A DNA stretch of 8,740 bases from an uncultured Mycoplasmatota bacterium (GCA_900553045.1 USBW01000018.1:1-8740), one strand, 5' to 3'; counted from the first letter of the stretch, positions 1 to 7,070 are shown. Notes: generated from the letters alone by a model not told the origin. A program made the numbers and translations.

Positions 1-123
1 GCACAGCTTCTCGAAGATCTGGAACCGGGTGATTATGTAATGGTTCATGCCGGCGTGGCAATCGCAAAAATCACAGAAGAAGATGATGACGAGACTGATC
101 AGCTTATGGAGGATATGCTGTAA
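1..123 (+). CDS. hypC: Hydrogenase maturation chaperone HypC/HupF family, C-terminal part (5' end outside window)
   Basis: The first frame is open from base 1 to a TAA at 121-123 and encodes 40 residues. They contain GDYVMVHAGVAIAKI, the signature of the HypC/HybG/HupF beta-barrel, followed by an acidic helical tail ending LMEDML. HypC proteins are cytoplasmic chaperones of about 70-95 residues that work with HypD to build and deliver the Fe(CN)2CO group of [NiFe] hydrogenase; the N-terminal Met-Cys that does this would lie outside the window. Base composition is about 48% GC with codons such as CTG, CCG, GGC and GTG, against about 26% GC in the next gene. hypD, the usual next gene, is absent. 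The family call is secure; whether the fragment belongs to the same genome as the rest is not. Confidence 0.88.
   Translation, partial: AQLLEDLEPGDYVMVHAGVAIAKITEEDDDETDQLMEDML
108..113 (+). promoter_or_regulatory. Ribosome binding site for the 123-497 gene, inside the hypC 3' end
   Basis: GGAGGA lies 9 bases before the ATG at 123, within the codons for Met-Glu-Asp of the hypC tail. It supports the start at 123, which is also the first possible one because this frame has a TGA at 102-104. Such a site plus a TAATG stop/start overlap is typical of hypC-hypD coupling, so the site may originally have served hypD. Confidence 0.6.
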
Positions 124-497
124 TGGAAGAAAAAAAGAAAACAGTAAGAGCTATTTTAGAAAAAATTAAAAATGTAGAATTAAAAAATACTTATATATTT
201 GACGGCAATGAAGATATGTTCACTTTAGAAGAGATTCTTTTTAGAGCAACTTGGGATATTAACAAAGAAGGGGAGACTCTAAGAAAGAATAAAGCTACTA
301 AAAAGTTATTAAAAGAACTTAAAGAAGAGGATGAGGCATTAGAGGGCTTAAAAGATTTCTATAATGTTAAAATGACTAAATATAATAATATCTATAGTAG
401 AAAACCATTTAAATTTGTTTATAAGATTTTACATTTTTATCCGGGAAGGCTTTTCTCGATCAGAAAGATTGAAGATTATGAAATATTAAAAAATTAG
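123..497 (+). CDS. Protein of unknown function, 124 aa
   Basis: I do not recognise this protein. It has 124 residues, no signal peptide and no obvious transmembrane segment. It is lysine- and glutamate-rich: a basic N-terminus (MEEKKKTVRAILEKIKN), a central charged, probably helical segment (about residues 50-76, rich in KE and LKEL), and a basic aromatic C-terminus (about residues 90-115: SRKPFKFVYKILHFYPGRLF). The ATG overlaps the hypC stop by one base (TAATG) and a GGAGGA site lies 9 bases upstream, so the start is well supported if the junction is genuine. GC is about 26%, like the minus-strand genes and unlike hypC. Its TAG (495-497) overlaps the ung stop on the other strand, and it ends in the shared terminator hairpin. 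Ribosome binding site, length and composition suggest a real gene; function is unknown. Confidence 0.65.
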   Translation: MEEKKKTVRAILEKIKNVELKNTYIFDGNEDMFTLEEILFRATWDINKEGETLRKNKATKKLLKELKEEDEALEGLKDFYNVKMTKYNNIYSRKPFKFVYKILHFYPGRLFSIRKIEDYEILKN

Positions 498-528
498 TCC
501 AGACTAAAGTCAATCGGACTAATTTTTT
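488..528. terminator. Bidirectional intrinsic terminator shared by the unknown ORF and ung
   Basis: AAAAAATTAGTCC (488-500) and GGACTAATTTTTT (516-528) form a perfect 13-bp inverted repeat with a 15-base loop. The stem has a T-run on the plus strand and, because it opens with A6, also on the minus strand, so it can end transcription from both sides. Both stop codons lie in the left arm (TAG 495-497 on plus, TAA 496-494 on minus). The right arm and loop are therefore coding for the last residues of ung. Confidence 0.88.
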
Positions 529-1159
529 TACTTTTTAAAAACTCGTTGGTCTTAGAAAATGGTCTGCTTCCAAAAAAACCTCGCGAAGCGGACAGTGGAG
601 AAGGGTGAGCAGACTCAATAACATAGTGAATAGGATTAGTAATGTAAACTTTCTTACTCCTGGCAAAGCTTCCCCATAAGATAAAGACTACAGGAGTATT
701 TTTTTCGTTTACTTTTTTGATAACTTCATCAGTAAAAGTCTCCCAACCACAGTTTTTGTGGGAAAGTGGGCGATCTTTTTGGACAGTTAAAATACTGTTT
801 AATAATAGGACTCCTTCTTTTCCCCATTTTTCTAAAGAATTAGTTTTAGGAATCGGTACTCCAAGATCATTATGAAGCTCTTTAAAAATATTGACTAAAG
901 AAGGCGGTCTTCGCACCTCGTTCTTTACCGAAAAGGAAAGCCCTTCGGCCTCATGTTCGCCATGATAAGGATCTTGGCCTAAGATCACTACTTTAATATC
1001 GTCATAATCAGTTAATTTAAAAGCTTTAAAAACCTCATTTGCTTTAGGATATATTTCTTTAGTTTGATACTCCTTGCGAATTATTTTTACTAAATTCTTA
1101 AAATAATCTTTATGATACTCATCTTTTAAAACCTCGTCCCAACGTTTAGTCAAAAACAT
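494..1159 (-). CDS. ung: Uracil-DNA glycosylase, family 1
   Basis: Removes uracil from DNA in base-excision repair, in the cytoplasm. The 221-residue product has all family-1 landmarks: the water-activating loop GQDPYHG (61-67, catalytic Asp63), the uracil-stacking Phe76 in LSFSV, the uracil-reading Asn121 in LLLNSILTV, SHKNCGWE (133-140), and the DNA-intercalation loop HPSPLSASRGFFGSRPFSKTN from His185 with Leu189. Length is normal. I chose the ATG at 1159 over an in-frame one at 1234 because MFLTKRW is the usual family start, a GGGTGG site lies just upstream, and the longer form would overlap alsT by 74 bases. The alsT stop is one base upstream (TAAaATG), so translation is probably coupled. 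The last codons sit in the bidirectional terminator. Confidence 0.96.
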   Translation of the reverse strand: MFLTKRWDEVLKDEYHKDYFKNLVKIIRKEYQTKEIYPKANEVFKAFKLTDYDDIKVVILGQDPYHGEHEAEGLSFSVKNEVRRPPSLVNIFKELHNDLGVPIPKTNSLEKWGKEGVLLLNSILTVQKDRPLSHKNCGWETFTDEVIKKVNEKNTPVVFILWGSFARSKKVYITNPIHYVIESAHPSPLSASRGFFGSRPFSKTNEFLKSKKISPIDFSLD

Positions 1160-1160
1160 T

Positions 1161-2462
1161 TTACCACCCGTTTTTATTATAGCTTTTATCACGAGTGATT
1201 GCAAGAACTCTACCTTTAAGCTTAAAGATTGCATAAATATTAATAATAGCTAAAAGGGCAATAAAGATATCCGCAAGTTCCCAGACAAAACTCGCAGAAA
1301 CAATTCCACCTAAGAAGAGAATCACTATTGAGAAAGCTTTCAAAAATTTAAGGTGTTTGCTTTTATTAGTTATAAATTTTAAATTGCTTTCCCCATAATA
1401 GTAAACAGTAATAATAGTAGAAAAAGAAAAAAGGGTTAAAATAAGAAGAAGGATTATCTCACCAAAATGACCCAAATGGAAAGAAAAGGCGTATTTAGTA
1501 ATTTCAATACCATTAATACCAGTTAAATTTAAGCTTTCATAGTTACTTAGAACTATTATAAATGCTGTAATTGTAATTAAGAAAAGATTAATAAAGTATG
1601 TTTCAAAAATTCCGAAGTAACCTTGTTTTATAGGATCTTTGTTACTTGTTGCTCCACTTGAGATAGCACTTGTTCCTACTCCAGCTTCGTTAATAAAGGT
1701 TGCTTTTTGAATACCAATTACAAAGGTATAAATAATACCTCCTGTTACCGCACTAGGAGTAAAAGCATCTTTAATAATATTTAAAAAAACAGCCGGCACA
1801 CTGTTTAGATTACTAAAGATAACTATTAGACCAACAATAAAATAACTGATCATCATAATTGGTACTATTTTATTGCATATTTTAGAAATAATATTAAGGC
1901 CTTTTAAGATAACTATTCCTGCTAGTAAGGTCACAAGTAGAGCAATTAAAATTTTATTTACAGGATAGATCTCGGTAACTAAGGTAGTAATTGTATTGTT
2001 TTGGATAGCTAAAAAACCTAAAATATAGGCAAGTACTGCTAAAAAAGAATAAAGATAAGCTAACTTTTTCTTGTTTAGACCATTTTTAATATAATAGGAA
2101 GGACCACCTTTATAAAATTCTTGGTCTTTTTCTTTGTATAAAGTTGATAGAATATTTTCTAAAAAGCAATTAACTGAGACAAAAAAGGAAGAAACCCACA
2201 TCCAAAAAATAGTGCCGATCCCGCCATAGTAAATGGCAAAAGCAATTCCTGCAAGAGAACCAGCTCCAATTTTCGAGCCTAATGAGATCATTAGAGCATC
2301 CATTGGTTTAATTCCGGAACTAGTGTTTTTGCTAAAGACATTTTTAATGATTGTTCTAATTTTTAACTGCGGAAATTTTAATTTAAAAGAAAAGTAAATA
2401 CTATTTAAAAAAATAAAAGAAATTGCTACAGCCCAAAGAATCTTATTAAGGTTTTCTAGCAT
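1161..2462 (-). CDS. alsT: Sodium:alanine (amino acid) symporter, AGCS/AlsT family
   Basis: An inner-membrane protein of 433 residues with roughly ten or eleven hydrophobic segments. AGCS (TC 2.A.25) proteins import alanine or glycine with Na+. Family signatures are visible: GSKIGAGSLAGIA (62-74), GGIGTIFWMWV (80-90), KGGPSYYI (118-125), FINEAGVGTSAISSGATSNKDPIKQG (from 256), and FSFSTIITVYYYGE (345-358). It is somewhat shorter and more divergent than the commonest AlsT proteins of about 450-490 residues, so the exact substrate is inferred. The ATG at 2462 follows AGGTGA (2472-2467). The gene lies after the rlmH terminator and is followed at once by ung, so alsT-ung is probably its own transcription unit. 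I could not settle its promoter in the 96-base gap upstream. Confidence 0.93.
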   Translation of the reverse strand: MLENLNKILWAVAISFIFLNSIYFSFKLKFPQLKIRTIIKNVFSKNTSSGIKPMDALMISLGSKIGAGSLAGIAFAIYYGGIGTIFWMWVSSFFVSVNCFLENILSTLYKEKDQEFYKGGPSYYIKNGLNKKKLAYLYSFLAVLAYILGFLAIQNNTITTLVTEIYPVNKILIALLVTLLAGIVILKGLNIISKICNKIVPIMMISYFIVGLIVIFSNLNSVPAVFLNIIKDAFTPSAVTGGIIYTFVIGIQKATFINEAGVGTSAISSGATSNKDPIKQGYFGIFETYFINLFLITITAFIIVLSNYESLNLTGINGIEITKYAFSFHLGHFGEIILLLILTLFSFSTIITVYYYGESNLKFITNKSKHLKFLKAFSIVILFLGGIVSASFVWELADIFIALLAIINIYAIFKLKGRVLAITRDKSYNKNGW

Positions 2463-2522
2463 ATTATCACCTGTTAGATTATATGTAGAAAAAAAAGAAG
2501 TTAGAAAAAAGAAAGTAAATTA

Positions 2523-2555
2523 AAAATCCGTTTTCAAAAAATAGTAACGGATTTT
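2523..2555 (-). terminator. Intrinsic terminator after rlmH
   Basis: AAAATCCGTT (2523-2532) pairs with AACGGATTTT (2546-2555) in a 10-bp stem with a 13-base loop. On the minus strand the stem runs into TTTTTAATTTACTTTC, a moderately good U-tract. It begins three bases beyond the rlmH stop codon and separates the rplI-to-rlmH operon from alsT-ung. Confidence 0.78.
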
Positions 2556-2558
2556 AAT

Positions 2559-3011
2559 TTATTTATGATATGTTTCATGATTAATAATCTTAAACGAACG
2601 ATAAATCTGTTCTAGTAGTAATACTCTAAATAATTGATGCGGAAAAGTAAGCTTAGAAAAAGAAAGCTTTTTAGTTATTTCTTTTTTCAAATTTTGACTG
2701 AAACCATAGGAAGAACCTATTAAAAAGGTAATATTACTATTTAAAGTTAGTTCTTTATCAATAAAAGCACTAAACTCTTCAGTTGTTAGCATTGGACCAT
2801 CTTTATCCAGCATGACTAAGTTATCACTCTTTTTCAAAATTTTTTTAAGATTCTGTTCTTCTTTAGTTAAAAAGTCTGGAAGGACAGGATCAATATCAGG
2901 AAGTTCAATTATTTCTAATTTAGTATATTTACTTAATCTTTTTTGATATTCTTTAATGGCCTCTTTAAAGAAAGCTTCTTTTATTTTGCCAAAACAAATT
3001 ACTTTAATCAT
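2559..3011 (-). CDS. rlmH: 23S rRNA (pseudouridine1915-N3)-methyltransferase RlmH
   Basis: A SPOUT-class methyltransferase that adds a methyl group to pseudouridine 1915 in helix 69 of 23S rRNA on the assembled 70S ribosome, using S-adenosylmethionine. The 150-residue product is slightly shorter than the usual 155-160 but complete: N-terminal MIKVICFGKIKE, LVMLDKDGPMLTTEEF (65-80), the cofactor knot ITFLIGSSYGF (94-104), KLTFPHQLFRVLLLEQIYRSFKI (120-142), and the conserved C-terminal YHK (148-150). SSYGF replaces the commoner G-rich version of the loop, a mild variation. The ATG directly abuts the TAA of the preceding gene (TAAATG), with GAGG (3020-3017) inside that gene's last codons, indicating translational coupling. 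It is the last gene of the operon. Pairing with walJ is widespread in Bacillota. Confidence 0.96.
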   Translation of the reverse strand: MIKVICFGKIKEAFFKEAIKEYQKRLSKYTKLEIIELPDIDPVLPDFLTKEEQNLKKILKKSDNLVMLDKDGPMLTTEEFSAFIDKELTLNSNITFLIGSSYGFSQNLKKEITKKLSFSKLTFPHQLFRVLLLEQIYRSFKIINHETYHK

Positions 3012-3734
3012 TTAAACCTCAATTAATTCTAGGGCTTCATGCTGTTTGGCAATGTGAAGGACTACTTGGTCATTTATTACTTTGGAAACTTCCTCATAAG
3101 CTAACTCTTCAGTATTATTCTCTTCACTTAAATGAGCTAAAATAATATTCTTAGTGCGATTACCAACTATTTTTTTTATATATTGAGCTGTACTAGAATT
3201 GGATAAATGGCCACTGTCACCTAAAATTCTTTGTTTTAGGTAAAAAGGGTAGGAACCGTTCATTAATTTATTAATATCATGATTACTTTCAATAATATAC
3301 ATATCTTTGTTTTTAATAAGTTTAAGGTTCTTTAAAGATAGATAACCTGTATCAGTAATATAGACTAACTCTTTTGAAGCATCTTTAATAAGAATGCCAT
3401 AGCATTCTACATCGTGTGATAAGGGAAAAAAAGTAATTTCTAAATCCTTATCTTGATAGATGCTTTCATTAAACACAGGAAGAGATGTCAGATTTTTAAT
3501 ATCAGTTATCGGAGTACAAATAGGACATTTTATTTTTTTAGCAATAGAACTTAGTCCCGCTATATGATCAATATGTAAATGGGTAAGAAGGAGCAAGTCA
3601 ATTTTAGGGACTGCTCCAATTCTTTTTTTGATGGCACTTGCAGTAATACCAGCATCAATTAAAATATTTTTATTGCTAGTTTTGATCAAGGTACAATTGC
3701 CTTTGGAACCACTAGCTATGACTGTTACTTCCAT
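3012..3734 (-). CDS. walJ: MBL-fold metallo-hydrolase, YycJ/WalJ family
   Basis: A 240-residue soluble metallo-beta-lactamase-fold protein. Metal ligands are visible in order: THLHIDH (51-57; His52, His54, Asp56, His57), PLSHDVE (His107), TDTGY (Asp128), ESNHD (149-153), SGHLSN (His176), and LAHLSEENN (His201). The start MEVTVIASGSKGNCTLI and the ESNHD motif are typical of the YycJ/WalJ group, which in Bacillus and relatives is encoded between walRKHI and rlmH. Its members are thought to act as nucleases or in coordinating cell division with replication; the exact substrate is not certain. Length is a little below the usual 260 or so. The ATG overlaps the stop of the M23 gene by one base (TAATG), and I see no Shine-Dalgarno sequence in the preceding 20 bases, so translation probably depends on re-initiation. 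Confidence 0.9.
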   Translation of the reverse strand: MEVTVIASGSKGNCTLIKTSNKNILIDAGITASAIKKRIGAVPKIDLLLLTHLHIDHIAGLSSIAKKIKCPICTPITDIKNLTSLPVFNESIYQDKDLEITFFPLSHDVECYGILIKDASKELVYITDTGYLSLKNLKLIKNKDMYIIESNHDINKLMNGSYPFYLKQRILGDSGHLSNSSTAQYIKKIVGNRTKNIILAHLSEENNTEELAYEEVSKVINDQVVLHIAKQHEALELIEV

Positions 3735-5206
3735 TAGTTATATAAGTCAAATGGATTTATATGAGTTCCATTTCTTCTAACTTCGTAGTGCAAGTGTGTA
3801 CCAGTTGAATAACCTGTTGATCCCATTGCTCCAATTACTTCGCCCATTTGTACACCTTCGCCAACAGAAACATATAATTTACTCATGTGAGCATATAAAG
3901 TTGTATAACCATTATTATGATCAATTACAATATAGTTACCAAAACTCCAATGAGTAGTAGCCGTAATTACTGTTCCATCATTAGCGGCATAAATAGGGGA
4001 GCCATAACCAGTTCCTGTAATATCAATACCATTGTGCATACTTCCCCAACGCATTCCCATGTAATCGGAAATGATATATGGTGTTCTAGTAGGCCATGCC
4101 CAAAATTCAGTACTACCAACAACATATTCAGTACGATTTCCTGTCTTGATAATTCGGTCAACAGCAGGAGTAATTACTTCAGTTGAAGCAATCAATGCCT
4201 GAGTTATTTGGCCATTTTCTTTTTTTATTTTCTTGGTAACTAAACTCTTACCATTCTCGCCTTGACGAACAACCTCAGAATAACCGACATAAAGACTAGA
4301 GTCGACCTCAGTCTGAGTTTTAAACTTAATTTCTTCATAAGAGACATCATGAGTTTCTTCAACAATTGTAATAGCCGGATCAATCAAGCTTATAACTACT
4401 TGTTCTCCAGTATAAAGAAGGGCATCTTCACTAGCAATATCTTGATTAGCTATTAAAAATTCCTGAACATTAAGTTTGTTAGCCTCAGAAATACTTTCAA
4501 TAGTATCACCGGCTTTAACTGTATAGATCTCCTGAGAAGCAGTTGTTCCAAATAAGAAGTACTGAGCTAGCTCTCTTGATGTAAGAAAAATCTTTTCATT
4601 AGCTGGGATAAGATCTTTTTTTATAGTAATTGTCTCTTTAACATAAACGTTTTCTATTAAAGTTCCTTCATCTTCTATCTCTTGTTGAGTTTCGTTTAAG
4701 TAATCGTTGTACTGTTCTTCATCGACGAAAGATAAAACAGTGGCGTCAATTGCGTCAGTTAATATATCTTTATCTAAAATATAGACGGTATCAATTGTAT
4801 CTTCTTCTTCAATTATCTCTTCTTCGTTGTTTTCCTCTGTCTCTTGACCTCTAATTGTTACGGTATAACCTTCAATCGTGAAATCTTGTTCTTCTTTTAT
4901 TTTTTCATAAATTTCACTAGTAGTATCCATTTCTTCATTATAAGTAACTTCCTTAACGATCTCCAAACCTTCAGGAGTATAAACATGATCGACATTATAG
5001 CGATCTTTTATTTCCTGTTGTTCCTCATCGATATAGTTTTCTAAATCTTGCTTAGATTCTATAAAACCTATAGAGTTACCGTTTAAATAAATTCTATAAC
5101 CTTCAGTTGCACCATAGTAAACATTAGATGTACTTAGGAAAACTACTGTTATAATACTTAAAGCGAGTGCTATTATAGAAAATGATATTACTCTTGTCTT
5201 ATTCAT
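3734..5206 (-). CDS. Membrane-anchored M23 peptidase with LysM and G5 domains
   Basis: Probable peptidoglycan endopeptidase outside the cell membrane. The 490 residues show: a hydrophobic anchor or uncleaved signal (6-26); two related segments of about 70 residues (about 46-118 and 156-230) separated by a glutamate-rich stretch (121-136); a LysM motif (about 226-273, YTVKAGDTIESISEANKL); a G5 domain (about 280-356); and an M23 domain (about 386-486). The M23 site is complete: His391 and Asp395 in MHNGID, His440 in YAHMS, and His471 and His473 in THLHYEV. Activity is therefore expected. I chose the ATG at 5206, with a GGAAGGAAG site in the dnaB tail, rather than in-frame ATGs at 5230 and 5233. 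It overlaps the end of dnaB by 8 bases. Its place between dnaB and walJ is discussed in the findings. Confidence 0.92.
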   Translation of the reverse strand: MNKTRVISFSIIALALSIITVVFLSTSNVYYGATEGYRIYLNGNSIGFIESKQDLENYIDEEQQEIKDRYNVDHVYTPEGLEIVKEVTYNEEMDTTSEIYEKIKEEQDFTIEGYTVTIRGQETEENNEEEIIEEEDTIDTVYILDKDILTDAIDATVLSFVDEEQYNDYLNETQQEIEDEGTLIENVYVKETITIKKDLIPANEKIFLTSRELAQYFLFGTTASQEIYTVKAGDTIESISEANKLNVQEFLIANQDIASEDALLYTGEQVVISLIDPAITIVEETHDVSYEEIKFKTQTEVDSSLYVGYSEVVRQGENGKSLVTKKIKKENGQITQALIASTEVITPAVDRIIKTGNRTEYVVGSTEFWAWPTRTPYIISDYMGMRWGSMHNGIDITGTGYGSPIYAANDGTVITATTHWSFGNYIVIDHNNGYTTLYAHMSKLYVSVGEGVQMGEVIGAMGSTGYSTGTHLHYEVRRNGTHINPFDLYN

Positions 5207-6557
5207 CTTTACTTCCTTCCTTTTTTTCATCATTTTTAAAGTTCATAAATGAACCAGTATTCTTTTTAAACAAAACTTCTGCTGTTCCCACTTTACCATT
5301 ACGATTTTTTCTGATAATTAACTCTGTCTTACTGATATTATCATCAATCTTTGACTCTTCATTATAATAATCATCACGGTAAATAAAAGCAACTAAATCG
5401 GCATCTTGTTCGATAGAACCGGACTCTCTTAAATCACTTAAAACAGGGCGCTTGTTCTCACGCAACTCTGGGGTTCTTGAAAGTTGGGCCAAAGTCACGA
5501 TGGGAATCTTTAACTCTAAAGCTAAAGTCTTTAAAGAACGTGATATTTCTGATACTTCTTGCTGACGATTACCACCATATTTATTAACGCTGTTAATTAA
5601 AGTTAAGTAATCGATCAAAACTAAACCTAAATTGCCATCAAGACTAGCAAGTCGACGACATTTGGCTTTAATATCAGCGATAGTTACTCCAGGTGAGTCA
5701 TCAATATAGATATTTAATTCGGCTAACTGACTCATCGCTTCATTAACTCTTTTCCAATCTTGATTTTGCAAAGAACCATTTTGTAACTTCTTAGCATCAA
5801 TCTGACCTAAAGAGGAAATCATACGAGTTACTAGTTGCTCGGCGCGCATCTCAAGGGTGAAAATAGCAACAGTTTTTTTAGTTTGGCGAGCTATTGAAGT
5901 CGCGATATTCAAAGCTAAAGCAGTTTTACCCATCGCAGGACGCGCAGCAATGATAATAAGCTCATTTTCATGAAATCCGTCCGTTAATTCATCAAAGTCG
6001 TATAAGCCTGTAGGTAAGCCACTTATCTTACCGCGGTTAGTAGACAATTTTTCAAGTTGGTTTTGAACTTCACTCAAGACTTCATTCATGGTTTTAAATT
6101 CTGAGGCTTGACGATTTTTAGCTACATTAAAGATTTTAGATTCAGCTTTTTCTAAAGTTTCATTAAGTGGTAAATCACTATTGTAGCCTAATGAGGCAAT
6201 AGCATTTGCTTCATCGATCAACTTTCTTAAAATACTTTTATCATTAACTATCTTTATATAATAATCAACATTCGCAGCAGTAGGGGTCTCATCTAAAATT
6301 TCCGTTAAATACTCAACGCCACCTATTTCATCTAAAATTTTTCTAGTTTTTAATTCGTCAGTTACAGTTGTCAAGTCAATTGCTATTTGGTTATTATGCA
6401 GAGTTTTAATAGCATCAAATATTTTTCCGTGTTTTTCCAAATAAAAACTTTCAGCATTTAAAGTTTCTAAAGCGCGGTCTTGAGCATATTTAGATAAGAA
6501 CATTGAACCGATGACTGACTTTTCTGCTTCAATGCTATTTGGTATTTCTAATTTCAT
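5199..6557 (-). CDS. dnaB: Replicative DNA helicase DnaB (DnaC in Bacillus naming)
   Basis: The hexameric ATP-driven helicase that unwinds DNA at the replication fork. The 452 residues match family length (about 450). The N-terminal collar domain runs to about 150 (IPNSIEAEKSVIGSMFL near the start). The RecA-like motor domain has Walker A ARPAMGKT (205-212, Lys211), FTLEM with the catalytic Glu236, Walker B LVLIDY (312-317), LAQLSRTPELRENKRPVLSDLRESGSIEQDADL (from 356), and IIRKNRNGKVG (414-424). No intein or insertion is seen. The ATG at 6557 follows an AGGTGG site that overlaps the TAG of rplI, 8 bases upstream. The rplI-dnaB pair is conserved in Bacillota, and the two are clearly co-transcribed here. 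Confidence 0.98.
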   Translation of the reverse strand: MKLEIPNSIEAEKSVIGSMFLSKYAQDRALETLNAESFYLEKHGKIFDAIKTLHNNQIAIDLTTVTDELKTRKILDEIGGVEYLTEILDETPTAANVDYYIKIVNDKSILRKLIDEANAIASLGYNSDLPLNETLEKAESKIFNVAKNRQASEFKTMNEVLSEVQNQLEKLSTNRGKISGLPTGLYDFDELTDGFHENELIIIAARPAMGKTALALNIATSIARQTKKTVAIFTLEMRAEQLVTRMISSLGQIDAKKLQNGSLQNQDWKRVNEAMSQLAELNIYIDDSPGVTIADIKAKCRRLASLDGNLGLVLIDYLTLINSVNKYGGNRQQEVSEISRSLKTLALELKIPIVTLAQLSRTPELRENKRPVLSDLRESGSIEQDADLVAFIYRDDYYNEESKIDDNISKTELIIRKNRNGKVGTAEVLFKKNTGSFMNFKNDEKKEGSKDE

Positions 6558-6565
6558 CTTACCAC

Positions 6566-7000
6566 CTATTTTGTTAATTGGACTTTAACTTTGGCTTTTA
6601 TGTCTTTGTAAAGTACTATCTCAACCTCGTGAAAACCAATTGTGCTAAGAGGCGAATTAAGAATTATTTCTTTTTTATCGACTTTATAGTCTTTTAGACG
6701 TTCTTTGATCTGTTTAGCTGAAATACTTCCAAATACTTTATCGTGTTCTCCAGTTTTTACTTGGAAAACTATGGTTTCTTTTTCTAACTTTTCTTTTGTT
6801 TCCAACGCTTGCTTACGACTTAACTCATCTTGTCGGCGCGCATTTTCTTGTTCTTGCTCAAGAATTTTCATTGAAGTAGCGCTTTTTTTAACAGCATAAC
6901 CATTTTTGATTAAGAAGTTTTCTGCATAACCATCTTTAACTTCTTTAATCTCTCCTTTTTTACCTTGTTTTTTTAAATCTTTAATAAAAATAACCTGCAT
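6566..7000 (-). CDS. rplI: 50S ribosomal protein L9
   Basis: Binds 23S rRNA near the base of the L1 stalk. The 144-residue product has the standard two-domain shape: an N-terminal domain (MQVIFIKDLKKQGKKGEIKEV, then DGYAENFLIKNGYAV), a long connecting helix (about 40-75, rich in Glu, Arg and Lys), and a C-terminal domain with DKVFGSISAKQIKERL (87-102) and the STIGFHEVEIVLYKDIKAKVKV stretch. I chose the ATG at 7000: MQVIF matches the family start, and AGGTGA lies 5-6 bases before it. An in-frame ATG at 7018 adds six residues that the family lacks, and would place the binding site inside the gene. It is the first gene of its operon, about 35 bases from the inferred transcription start. Confidence 0.97.
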   Translation of the reverse strand: MQVIFIKDLKKQGKKGEIKEVKDGYAENFLIKNGYAVKKSATSMKILEQEQENARRQDELSRKQALETKEKLEKETIVFQVKTGEHDKVFGSISAKQIKERLKDYKVDKKEIILNSPLSTIGFHEVEIVLYKDIKAKVKVQLTK

Positions 7001-7041
7001 TTTTTCACCTGCTTTCATAATTTGTTTTTTGCTATGTAATT

Positions 7042-7070
7042 ATTATACTACAAATTTTACTTTTATCCAA
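7042..7070 (-). promoter_or_regulatory. Sigma-A type promoter of the rplI-dnaB-M23-walJ-rlmH operon
   Basis: On the minus strand TTGGAT (7070-7065) and TATAAT (7047-7042) are separated by 17 bases. Transcription would start near 7035, giving a leader of about 35 bases before the rplI ATG with its AGGTGA site. The -10 is perfect and the spacing optimal; the -35 keeps only TTG. The -35 lies at the end of the rpsR terminator U-tract. Confidence 0.72.

Noticed and set aside
1160..1234. Longer N-terminus for ung (25 extra residues from an ATG at 1234)
   Set aside because: It overlaps alsT almost completely; the family starts at MFLTKRW-like sequence and a ribosome binding site fits the ATG at 1159.
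2478..2483. TATAAT on the minus strand upstream of alsT as a promoter -10
   Set aside because: It would start transcription at about 2471, inside the alsT ribosome binding site (2472-2467), and the best -35 candidates (TTCTAA or TCTAAC) are poor. The motif is common by chance in AT-rich DNA.
3917..4186. Plus-strand open frame of 89 codons inside the M23 gene
   Set aside because: Complement of a conserved catalytic domain, no ribosome binding site and no family resemblance; likewise the other antisense frames within M23, dnaB and rplI.
7001..7018. Start of rplI at 7018
   Set aside because: L9 proteins begin MxVIFL/IKD; the extra MKAGEK is the translation of the AGGTGA binding-site region.
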